20,133 bases of DNA from Conidiobolus incongruus B7586 (lineage: Eukaryota; Entomophthoromycota; Entomophthoromycetes; Entomophthorales; Conidiobolaceae), in the NCBI GenBank assembly GCA_000697335.1, contig JNEM01016447.1, forward strand, positions 1 through 20,133, read 5' to 3'. The stretch's first letter is position 1; each line of letters begins with the position of its first letter. The notes below the pieces were generated by a model. The model was given only the letters and a program-made list of their open reading frames with translations, was not told the DNA's origin and made no database searches. Both the position numbers and the translations under genes were made by a program. Of the stretch, positions 9,724 to 18,731 are shown piece after piece.

Positions 9724-10947
9724 TTAATTATGAAAATAAATATCCTCTTGCCACAACTTTTCAGATTTCAAAATCTCCCAGTTGGGAATATTGAGTTTTA
9801 TGTCTTTAAAATATGGCAAGTGACTGAAGATTGAACAAATGAAACTGATAGCTAATCCATTATTCAATTCAGTAGCTTTGTGTGGATCGATTTCCAAGTG
9901 GCGCAATAACTTCAAAAGACCAAGCATGAGGCTGGGACCGTCGGATTGGTGATAGTGTACAGTTTTGTTTACGGTTACGAGATGTGCTTCGGCATTGATA
10001 TCTTTTATAGATGTCATATGCTGACTAACTTTTTCGAAATTCTCCTTCCATTTTGTGAATCCCTCAGTATTGATGGACAGAATAGGTGTTTTGATAGGTT
10101 TTGGGTCGATTGGGGTCATCCAAGGGTCCATTGCAACACCACACTTAAAGGGATGGTTATTCCTGGATAAATATTCAAGGATTGTGGCACCTCCAAAGCT
10201 ATGGCCCGTTAGGATGGGATTTTCGAGATCTAATTGGTCTTTGAATGGTGCTATTGTGGTGTTGGAGATATAGTCAGGACTATCAGGGTTAAATAAAATA
10301 GTATCCTTCTCAAAATCACCAGCATTCAACTTGCTTAAGAATTTCCAAGCTATATCTATTTCGTCCACGCGAATTTTGATTTGATCCCCGCGGTATTCCT
10401 TCTCAGTGCGATCTTCGGGTTGATGCTTATAAAGTATCTCTTGAGGTGCATGTTGAGTCCATGAGTAACTACCAGAATGGTCCCGGTGCTCAATAGCACA
10501 TACGATCATACCGTAAGATGCCATGTCACCACAGAAGGAACTGTACATGCATCTATTGCCCGCAAGTCCGTGTGAGAATACCATCACTGGATATTTTTCT
10601 GAGGGATTGGGTGCAGGAAGTAATAAATCGGATCCATTACCTCTCAAAGCACTTATTTTGGGAAATCTGCTCAGCAAGAAAGCAGCAGCTGATCCGATAT
10701 ATTTGTTGAAGCGGATATAATCCGAGAAACCTAACCACTGTTAATACTTAATAAATCATTATCCAAGTACCAAACTACCTTTCATATACTTCTGAGTAGG
10801 ATGGGGGAAAAAGTTAGCAAAGTCATCATTTTTCTTTATAGTTGGATAAAACAATTTCAAAATATTAGATTTAGAAGTTTTAAACTCGACATCGATACAC
10901 CCCACCTCGTAGGGTCCGTTATACTTAGGCAAAGTGGAAAAGATCAT
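9724..10947 (-). CDS. Platelet-activating factor acetylhydrolase-like esterase, copy 2 (two exons)
   Basis: Exons 10947-10779 and 10730-9724 join across a 48-nt intron (10778-10731) to give 391 residues ending in TAA. The intron splits Gly57 after its first base, the same place as in copy 1. The N-terminal block is GPYEVGCIDVEF, even closer to the family form than in copy 1. Catalytic residues by position are Ser234 in GHSFGG, Asp258 in MDPWM and His315 in NKTVHYHQSD. By eye the two copies share roughly 70% of residues, highest around 78-137 and around the nucleophile, lower at 150-220 and 325-340. No signal peptide is evident. Both genes point the same way about 3.5 kb apart, so this is a dispersed tandem duplication. 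All key residues are kept, so the gene is probably active; substrate is inferred from family. Confidence 0.93.
10731..10778 (-). other. Intron of PAF-AH-like copy 2
   Basis: 48 nt, GTAGTT to GTTAG, with a TATTAAC branch-like site. The phase and position are the same as in copy 1, so it predates the duplication. Its sequence is no longer alignable with the intron of copy 1. Confidence 0.88.
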
Positions 10948-10992
10948 TAGATTATTTTAAATTTATTTGGGCCATGGTAGATATCTTAGTTA

Positions 10993-11000
10993 TATTTATA
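10993..11000 (-). promoter_or_regulatory. TATA box of PAF-AH-like copy 2
   Basis: TATAAATA on the minus strand, 46 bp upstream of the start codon, the same motif and nearly the same distance as in the paralog. Confidence 0.5.
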
Positions 11001-11738
11001 CTTTCTCATTTGTGAAATAATTAATTTCCTTTCATCCAATTTCATAACTTGATTCAATTAAATTTTCGGGATGTTGATCAAATATGGGTGGAATTGTGGG
11101 TAAAAGTTTTCAAATTCTCTTTTGAATGATTTTCGGGATCCAAATCGTCCTTCTTAATAAGTCAAATATTTGGGTAATTATATTTAGTCTGATAGGGGTT
11201 TTGAATAATAATAAAATCTGAATATATTCCATATTTTTTTAAATTAAAATTTTTATTTTTCAATTGGTAAAATAACAGATTATAAATAATTGACACGAAA
11301 TTAAAATTTTGGATAACAAATGGACAATCTTGAAATAACACATATTCATATGATAATTATTTTCACTTCAGTATTAAAATTTTCTTGAAAATGTAAAATT
11401 TAGTTAAGAATTGAATTGAAAGAAAATATAAAATACTTATTCAAAAATATTATAAAACTTATAATATTGACATTTTATATGATATAATAATTTATTAAAG
11501 TGAAAAGGTTTAAAGTATAAAATAATTTTATTAAATGAAATATGATATTTTTAAAAATATGATTTTAAATACGGTTAATTATATTAACTATAAATAATAA
11601 AAATTATATTATTGTTAGTATATCATATTTAATAGAAAAGTTAAAATAATAAAATTCGATTTTCAATTAAAACATGAAATTTACACAATTAAATTAAATT
11701 TCTACATCAACTCTATCAAATTATATTAAATTTGTCAG
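11001..11738. other. Intergenic, nothing recognised
   Basis: About 740 bp of AT-rich DNA between the promoter of the second esterase and the 3' end of RRP43. A somewhat GC-richer piece at about 11050-11190 lies just upstream of the esterase and may belong to its promoter. No gene, fold or repeat is recognised. Confidence 0.5.
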
Positions 11739-12860
11739 CTATTTAAACCCCTTATCATTATCTGAAATCATTGACAAAATAAGATCCCTTCTCTGTAACG
11801 TCAACTGCAACGATTGTTCCAATTTATCATGATTTAAAGTATGGACCCCAGCGTACTGAATATTTCGAATATTGCCAGAATTGTCTACCAATATGGTAAA
11901 TGTTTCGGGAATGCTTGATTCTTCTTGGTGGGTGAGATCACTGAGAATAATGTCGCTAAGTCATAATGTTAGCGTATTAATTGTAAAGGTTTGATATATA
12001 TTTACTCATTCCATATGCCGAAAGTGAGGGGGTAGATTAATGTTTTAATATTTAAGGGACTGAGTTCTGTAGGATTCACTTTGACCATGCCTTCCTCTTC
12101 GTAGAATTTGGCTTGAGGTAACTTGACTAAATCACTGTATTAATATGCGTTCATAAAATAACCATGTTGTGGAAACATACCACTTGAAAGAGCTGCGCTA
12201 AGGGCAATTATTGAAGCATCCAAAACACTACCACCATCTGCAATACATATGATATCAACGTAAAGACACCACACAGCCTTACCGGATTCAATGCAGAAAT
12301 CTTTCAAATCTACCATATTAAAACTAATTCAGTTAAATAATATTAATATTTGATTATTGAGTGAAAATTGTATAATAATTACGTTTTAACAATACGTTCC
12401 AAATGGTCACTAATCAATTGAGCTTGATCATTAGGAGGTCCTGGTTTAATATGAGGGGAGCAAAGAGGGCCCAATTCCAAATTTGGCACTAATCACAATT
12501 ACTGATATATCGTACATACTATAATAATTAATGATTTATAAAAATTACCTATAAAACCTTGATCAGGAGTTTCAAATAGAGGAGGAGCTACTTCAGCTTT
12601 AACACCACATACTACAGTAGTGGATCCCAATTTAATCATGCATGAACCATCTGCAGTTTTAATGGAATCTAATAGAATAATTAATACATATAATACTCAT
12701 TAATTTAATAATAAGTATTACTTGTGACAATATCGATAGGTCTTGATTCATTAAATTGCCTACCATCAGGTCTCAAACCTTGTTGTAAAAATTTATTTAA
12801 GTATTCTTTAGGATGAACTTTTTGAAACGTTAATGCCGCATTATAGAATGATTGGCTCAT
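11739..12860 (-). CDS. RRP43: Exosome complex subunit RRP43 (EXOSC8-like), six exons
   Basis: Exons 12860-12722, 12668-12549, 12488-12383, 12323-12181, 12126-12006 and 11955-11739 give 281 residues (human EXOSC8 has 276) and a TAG stop. All five introns (50-60 nt) have GT-AG ends, and every junction keeps the family alignment: GLRPDGR at 28-34, TADGSCMIKLGSTTVVCG at 51-68, then VPNLELGPLC after exon 3 opens, KAVWCLY and VLDASIIAL in exon 4, and WNDD at the exon 5/6 join. It is an RNase PH-fold protein of the six-member ring of the RNA exosome, acting in nucleus and cytoplasm in rRNA processing and RNA decay. RRP43 is catalytically inactive in eukaryotes and has a structural, RNA-guiding role. 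RRP45, RRP42 and RRP46 are the alternatives; the N-terminal block and PNLELGPLCS fit RRP43 best. The gene is divergent from the C9orf85-like gene, 372 bp away. Confidence 0.92.
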
Positions 12861-13232
12861 ATTTATTTTGTTTTTTTTTAATTGAATTGAATTATATAAA
12901 ATAAATGGGTGAAACTATATTAAATATTGATGGATATGATGAAAAATTTTATGGGATAATATTACATAACATTTTTTCAATATGAAATAAATAAATTTAA
13001 ATCTATGTCAAATATTAAAAAAAGGTTTAGTAATTTAAGCATTATTAAAATGAAAATATAATATAATATTTTTTTATATATCCAATACTTATAGTTTGAA
13101 ATTTCTTTATAAAAATGAATTTAAGGATTAAAACCCATAATTTAATGACTGATTCAACTTCTATATCAACCTAGACTTCATTCAACAATTTTAATTCACA
13201 TCAACATTTTTAAAAATAAAAAACATAATATC
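12861..13232. promoter_or_regulatory. Shared divergent promoter region of RRP43 and the C9orf85-like gene
   Basis: The two start codons point away from each other across 372 bp, so this spacer must carry both promoters. It has T and A runs next to each start and a slightly mixed centre near 13140-13200. I see no convincing TATA box at a fixed distance for either gene. Confidence 0.55.
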
Positions 13233-13872
13233 ATGGGGTTTTCAGGGTCAACAAGGAATGGAGGGCAAAAAAAGAAGGGACAAAAGCATAAGAATGAATA
13301 TGCTTACATTCATCAAAAGCAAAGTTCCGTCACCGCTAAAATTAAGCAAATGCCAGTTCACGGTTTATGTTCTCGTTGTGTTGAGCAAATTTTGTGGCGC
13401 AAGCAATTCGGTAAGTATAAACCTTTGACTGTGCCTAAGAAATGGTAATTGGAATTATCATTAATAATTAAAAGGTATATTAATTCTTTGCTAGTGTGGG
13501 TTGTCAACAAAAAGCTGTGAAAGAAGCATATCACATTTTATGTAACCCTTGCGCCAAAGCTAAGAAAGTGTGTGCAAAATGTCAAGCTGCCGAAGAAATC
13601 GTCACAGATCCTAGGTAGTCACATTTATCAATTGTTTTATTATTATATATTGAATATTGTATAGTGAATATAAGACAGATGACCAAAAGGCTGCTGAGCA
13701 ACAACAATTCGACAATTGGTTGCGATCTTTGCCGGAGCGTAAGAGACGTACCGTATTGAGAAAGATGAACAAGGGAGAGGAAGTTGAACCTGGAGAAGTT
13801 GAATCTGATGATGATTTGGACTTCGGTTCCGATTTAGATGACGAAGATCTCGATTCTGATGATGAAGAATAA
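13233..13872 (+). CDS. C9orf85/DUF2039-family protein, three exons
   Basis: Exons 13233-13444, 13495-13614 and 13665-13872 (two introns of exactly 50 nt, GT-AG, both in phase 2) give 179 residues and a TAA stop. The protein has a basic N-terminus (GGQKKKGQKHKN at 10-21), then four CxxC pairs at Cys46/49, 71/74, 87/90 and 97/100, with the family's KYKPL...KKC and AYHILCNPCA blocks at 61-71 and 82-91. The first intron splits the Cys71 codon. The C-terminus after 148 is strongly acidic (SDDDLDFGSDLDDEDLDSDD). Members of this family are small conserved eukaryotic proteins of uncertain function; the eight cysteines suggest two zinc-binding sites. The human protein lacks the long acidic tail as I recall it. 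Placement beside RRP43 does not by itself show a shared role. Confidence 0.9.
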
Positions 13873-14405
13873 TCATCATTTAAATTATATGAGAGTATAA
13901 TTTATTAGTGCATTCCATAGAAAATAATATTAATTAAATAGATTTTGTTAATTAATTTGATATTTATATCATTAATGACACTTTATTCAATATGGATATC
14001 AATTGTTTATTTATTTATATTTAATACATTAGATTTATTTCTCTAAATAGTTTCTCAATTTATAATGAATATTACATTTTTTGCAGAGCAATTATTGATC
14101 ACTGTTCATTCTTATTGAATTTAATATGCCTGTATTTATTATATTTTACAACAAATTTAACCATTATATTCTTAATTATTAATTTCATTTTAATATTTCT
14201 ACATTGATTTTTTTTTACTTGTTAATGTAACGCTTTGTAATGTGATTTAAAATTTTGAATAGATAATTTGATATTATCAATTAGCATTGTGACTACTTTG
14301 ATATCACGAAAAATCGAATTAAAAATCAATTAGATCACAATGAAAAATATCATTAAAAAATGCTAATATTATACATTTTTGATTAATAGTTTTAAATTAA
14401 ATATA
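13873..14405. other. Intergenic, nothing recognised
   Basis: About 530 bp of AT-rich DNA downstream of the C9orf85-like gene, holding its 3' untranslated region. No gene or repeat is recognised before the structured stretch that begins at 14410. Confidence 0.5.
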
Positions 14406-14409
14406 TTCA

Positions 14410-14578
14410 GGAACAGTCTCAGTCGATAAGAGCGCGACCAAGAGACGAGAGTTCCCATATTACAAAAATTACGCCAGCAAAATCTTTTGATAACGATTCT
14501 GTACAGTAAAGGAAACTGTATGGTATACTTTTTCCAATTGAACCAAAATTCAATTAGAAAAACCACTGACCCTTTTTT
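14410..14578 (+). ncRNA. Candidate structured small RNA, possibly Pol III-made
   Basis: This is a GC-richer patch in AT-rich surroundings with three stacked hairpins. Hairpin 1 (14410-14455) nests GGAAC/GTTCC, GTCTC/GAGAC and GTCG/CGAC around a 9-base loop. Hairpin 2 (14502-14520) is TACAGT/ACTGTA with a 7-base loop. Hairpin 3 (14529-14562) pairs 13 of 14 positions around CCAAAA. A D-box-like CTGA (14566-14569) is followed by T6 at 14573-14578, which would suit Pol III termination on the plus strand. The one mismatch in hairpin 3 (C opposite A on the plus strand) would be a G-U pair in a minus-strand RNA, so strand is not settled. No box A or box B is clear, and it matches no snRNA, 5S, SRP or RNase P RNA that I can recall. 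No protein character is seen in either strand. Confidence 0.35.
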
Positions 14579-14779
14579 GATCGTATTTGTTATAATTTCT
14601 AAATCTTTAAATTTTATATGTGAGTGAAGGAATTAATTATGGGATTTTATTTAAAATTAATGATATGACATCAATTTCAAACCATTGAATTTAAATTTAC
14701 AAATATACACTTCTTAAACCCAATTATAATTAAAATAGAATACCATTCAAAAATTTAAATTCATAATTTAAACATAATA

Positions 14780-16766
14780 ATGAGCTCACACTCCAAAAAA
14801 TACGAATTAGTTGAATTGCCACCGGAATTGGAAGATTTATTAGAACCCAAAGCGAAAAAGAGCAAATCTGACAAAGACAAGAGTTCAAAGCACAGAGACA
14901 AAGAAAAAGATAAAGAAAGACATAGAAGTTCGGAACATAAGAGTAAAAAAGAGAAAAAGTATAGGAATGACGATTACGAAAGAGATAGATCTCATAAACA
15001 TAAAAAATCCAAGAGAGATAAGGAGGATAGAGAAGACACAGATGATAAAAATGATAAATCACCAATTGTTGAAAAACCAGATACAGAAAGTAAAATTATA
15101 TATTATATATTATATATTATTTATTTACTGATGATTTTATATACTAACAATTTTCAATAGTATCGAAGCCTCCAGTTAAAAGAAATAGTTGGATGACAGA
15201 AGAGCCTACAGGTTTTTTAGCTATTGGCGAAAGTTCAAAACGCGTTAAAGAATCTAAACCCACCATACCCGACACAGGGTTCATCATTTCGGACAGGGAG
15301 GCAAATCCTTATCTCAACGGAACCAAAAAGTGGGAAGACGATTTCCCCAACAACACTACTTTTACAGGCCCTTCAAACATCCAACAATATGAGGAGGAAA
15401 CTCAACCCGAAGAAAAACCTACCCAAGTTATTGACAAAGCAGCACTCACCGACCAATTAAATCGATTGAACAGCAAAATTTTAAAGGCGAAATTGAGGAA
15501 GAATAAGGATGAGGTAGACAGGCTACAAAAAGAGTACGATGAGTTACAAGCCCAAATTAATGAAACTTTATTGTCTCAAGTAATCATTTTTATTTTGCAA
15601 TTATGAAATTTTATTAATTTTGAATTTTAGTTGAATGAAAATGCTAATAAGGTGGTGGTTTTGCCTGAATTCGATATGAGGGGAAAATATGTGGATGTAG
15701 GTAGTGATCAAAAGCATTATTCTTCCAAACCGTCAAAGGTAAATATTAAAATTTTACTTAATGATTTTTAATTTCTTATGTGTTTTTAAATAGTCAACTG
15801 AGCCTAGTACCTCATCCTCCATCGACTTTTTTAAACTGGCCAAAATGGAAAGACAATCTGCTGATATGGATTATGATAGACAATTTGCCAGTCAAATTGC
15901 TAGAGATGCAGGATTTAAGGTATTATAAATATAATAAATTCACCAATTTACTAATATTATTATTTTAGAATGATACAGACTATATGGATGATACAGCTGG
16001 CCATTTATCCAAACAAGCATCTCGCTCTGGTATCTCTAAACGTCATTCAGCCATCAACGATTATAAGAGAAGTGAGAAGGCGCTTGAGCGTTGCTTTTAC
16101 TGCTTCAAAGATCAAAATACTATACCTATTACACCTGTAGTAAGTCTTGGTCATCGTGTATATCTTGGATTACCAAATGTCAAGGAGCTAGTCCCCGGCC
16201 ACTGTCAGATTGTTCCCATCGAACATACTATGACTACACTAGATTGTGACGATGACACCTGGACAGAGATTCGAAACTTCATGAAATGTCTAATCAGATG
16301 CTTTGATGCGAAGAATTGCGGGGTCATCTTCATGGAAACAGTGATTGATCTGAAATCGTACTACCACACAGTGATCGAATGTATTCCCCTTCCTTACAAC
16401 CAATACGATGATGCTCCCGCATACTTTAAGGAAGCCTTGTTGGAATCAGACTCGCACTGGTCTCAACATGCAAAAGTCATCGACACATCCAAGCGCGGAT
16501 TCAGACGCTCCCTCACAAGCAATTTACCCTACTTCCATGTATGGTATCATCTCGATGAAGGCGTTGGTCACGTTATCGAAGAAAGGGAGAGATTCCCCCA
16601 ATGGTTTGGCAAGGAAGTGGTAGCAGGTATGTTAGATTTAGATCCTTCTAGGTGGAGAAGACCTGATCGTTATAGCTCTACAGAAAATAACTCGAGAGTT
16701 GATACTTGGAAGTCTAAGTTCAATTGGAAGGATTTTGATTGGACTGGTGTCTTAGATGAACAGTAA
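14780..16766 (+). CDS. cwf19: Cwf19-like spliceosome-associated protein (CWF19L2 type), five exons
   Basis: Exons 14780-15089, 15161-15579, 15631-15738, 15794-15919 and 15969-16766 give 586 residues and a TAA stop; the S. pombe Cwf19 protein is of similar size. The four introns are 71, 51, 55 and 49 nt, GT-AG, the first with a perfect TACTAAC. Residues 1-100 are Lys/Glu/Asp/Ser-rich with RS-like repeats. A charged coiled coil lies at about 195-240. The CwfJ C-terminal domain 1 (a HIT-like fold) has Cys363/Cys366 (CFYC) and HCQIVPIEH at about 399-407. Domain 2 covers roughly 490-585 with PYFHVWYHLDEGVGHVIEE and FPQWFGKEV. Cwf19 belongs to the late spliceosome (Cdc5/NTC-associated complex) in the nucleus and acts with lariat debranching and spliceosome release. 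CWF19L1/Drn1 is the alternative, but it has a longer N-terminal metallophosphatase-like part that is absent here. Confidence 0.92.
15090..15160 (+). other. Intron 1 of the cwf19 gene
   Basis: 71 nt, the longest intron in the window, starts GTAAAA and ends CAATAG, with TACTAACA 17-24 nt before the acceptor. Its 5' half is a run of repeated TATATTA units, which probably explains its extra length. Without splicing the frame reads on into a hydrophobic tail and stops at once. Confidence 0.9.
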
Positions 16767-17157
16767 TATTTTTGTTTATTTATATAAGCATATCTTTATT
16801 ATGTATTATATTATACTCATCATATATAAACTATGTATTAATTAAGTTTTGCTTATGCTGACAATATGTTGATAATTTGATAATAAATAAATAATACGCT
16901 TGGTAATTTTGAAATAAAATAATCTATTAATTGATTTTAGTCGTGGAATTCGCACATTCTTCCGCTTTTTAATTTAGTAATTAAGCATTAAATATTGTGG
17001 ATATTATTGTCAAAAATTAAAAAAATATGAATTACTTCACTACAATACAATAAATTGAAATTTTGGATTAGACTATTAGAAAATGTTGATTTAATTATTC
17101 GAATACGATCAAAATTATCTCAGGCTAATATAGTTGGGTTGATAAAAAATTTCTAAT
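16767..17157. other. Short intergenic spacer
   Basis: About 390 bp between the cwf19 stop and the 3' end of the decayed MAT2B-like gene. AATAAATAAATAA near 16881-16893 may serve polyadenylation of cwf19. Nothing else is recognised. Confidence 0.45.
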
Positions 17158-18105
17158 TTATTGAATGGAATTAATATTTTGAGCTTTGACTTTCAAGTAT
17201 TCTGTGAACCACTCTTGGAGATCAATATCGCAAGGATCAATTCCCAAAGTCAAAATTCTGTCAACATTCAAAGTACAATCTTCAGGCTCTTCAATTGTTG
17301 CATTTTTGGGACACTGAAACTATGGTTGAAGATAATCAGTTGAAACGCAAAGGATTCTACCAAATATCTGGCATATTCCATATTCGGTAAAGATATTAGG
17401 ATTAGATATGAGAATAATGTTGGGAAAGTTTCATGTGACCTTGGTAAGCTTTTCGGCAATTTGGAATAAGCACCTAGAAATACTTTTGACGTGGGTGGGA
17501 GTTCGAGTGGAGTGGTGATTGATAGCAAGTAGTTGATTCGATTTCTTAACAATGTTAACCATACTATTCACAGCTGCTTCTACTAGATATTCGACATGAC
17601 TGTAGAGGACAGTAGCACGAATTGAAACACCTTTAGGAAGGACTCTGTGGATAGCATTTTTACCTTGAAGTTTGGATAATTCATAATAATTCAAAGGGGA
17701 TTTGGAGCAAAATTGATATAGTATGGTGCACCAATAATGTCGAAAATATGGTTTAGATAGATATATCAAGTCTGTATTGTGATAATTGCACTGGATAACT
17801 AAAAATTCAAGTATTTTAATATTCAATTCATTTGAAAAAAAACTCTTTGATTCTCCATAAAATATGGATGGCGTACAGCAGCACAATGAATCAAGACTTT
17901 AGGTTGATGCTTTTCAAAATTTTCTCAAGTTTTGTCAGTTATATCAAATGGTATTAAATCGCTAGCAGCTCTAGTTCAAGCCAAATCAACTGTTTCCCAG
18001 CCATTAATTTTTGAAGATTTGGTATGTGGCTCTACCTAAAAAGCTGTAAACTCCATCAATAGTTACTTTTTTGACCTTGATATTTTATTTTAATGCACAT
18101 TCTCT
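17158..18105 (-). pseudogene. Decayed MAT2B/RmlD-like (extended short-chain dehydrogenase) gene
   Basis: Reading from about 18105 down, fragments follow the order of human MAT2B. LGRATYQIFKN (near 18030) is what remains after the dinucleotide-binding loop. HCAAVRHPYFMENQ (about 17902-17861) matches HCAAxRRPDVVENQ. NIKILEF...LIYLSKPYF matches NVDASGNLAK...LIYISSDYVF. SPLNYYELSKLQGK matches APLNLYGKTKLDGE, and TPTHVKSISRCLFQIAEK matches the PTHVKDVATVCRQLAEK block. The stop is TAA at 17160-17158. MAT2B is the regulatory subunit of methionine adenosyltransferase; bacterial RmlD makes dTDP-rhamnose. The copy is broken by several in-frame TGA codons (where the relatives have Trp or other residues), one TAG, and frame changes near 18000 and 17860. 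The glycine-rich NAD(P) loop and the YxxxK site are degraded. It lies at the island edge beside the right repeat arm. Confidence 0.75.
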
Positions 18106-18307
18106 TATTACTAGTTTATAAAGAAAGAAATGACAAATTCTTTAATTTTTGATTTTTCAAACATATTACTAGTTTTGAAAAATTTAATATATATAAAATA
18201 TATAAGAGAGTTATTTATTTTAATTATATATACACTTAATAACTATTTTTTATTAAAATAATTTCAATTTTAATTTAAGATTAAATATATTTATATTTCA
18301 ATTAGAT

Positions 18308-18640
18308 AATAATTATCAAAAGTCTTTTTAATATTATTAAAACTCAACCATAAACCCTCTTAAATCATTTAAAATCTATAAATAGCTTATAAAAATAATA
18401 ATATATATAAATTTATTATTTATTATTAGATTTACTATTTTAAAGTTACAAAAGATAATATTTAAAATTTATTTAAATTAAAAAAACTAATTATTAATGT
18501 AATTTTTTTTAAGTAATAAAAAAATATATTTAAAAATAACTTTTAATTTTAGTGATAAAACTATCTAAATAAAATAATATTAATTATATAAGTATATTAT
18601 ATACTAGCTTACAAAAATGAGTCATAAAATTAAAAACCTT
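18308..18640 (+). repeat. Dispersed repeat, copy 2 (matches 74-420)
   Basis: It carries the same ordered blocks as copy 1 (AATAATTATCAAAAGT, AACCATAAACCCT, AAACTATCTAA). Most differences from copy 1 are C-to-T or G-to-A, and copy 2 is the more decayed of the two. Confidence 0.7.
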
Positions 18641-18731
18641 TATATTTTTATTATTATCTTAATTAATTTTTATTCAAATGAATTAATATTAAATTATATT
18701 AACTTGCAAAAATAAGTCATAAAATCAAAAA
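18607..18731 (+). repeat. Two-unit repeat, period 95 bp
   Basis: A 30-base block beginning CTTACAAAAATGAGTCATAA at 18608 recurs 95 bp on, at 18703, as CTTGCAAAAATAAGTCATAA. The two differ by a few transitions. The rest of the unit (to about 18700 and 18790) is only weakly alike, so this may be a partial tandem duplication inside the element. Confidence 0.5.

Noticed and set aside
10055-10273. Plus-strand reading frames within the second esterase
   Set aside because: They are antisense shadows of the esterase coding exon; the same happens in copy 1.
14369-14566. 65-codon minus-strand reading frame across the structured patch
   Set aside because: It is a by-product of the hairpin sequence; the translation has no protein character and the stems explain the composition.
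14730-15065. 111-codon minus-strand reading frame opposite cwf19 exon 1
   Set aside because: It is the antisense shadow of the Lys/Glu-rich repeats and reads as low-complexity Tyr/Phe/Leu.
7720-18105. A nuclear code in which TGA means Trp
   Set aside because: The broken genes have many TGA at Trp-like places, and all five intact genes end in TAA or TAG. But the intact genes encode every Trp by TGG with no in-frame TGA, and the broken genes also have TAA, TAG and frame changes.
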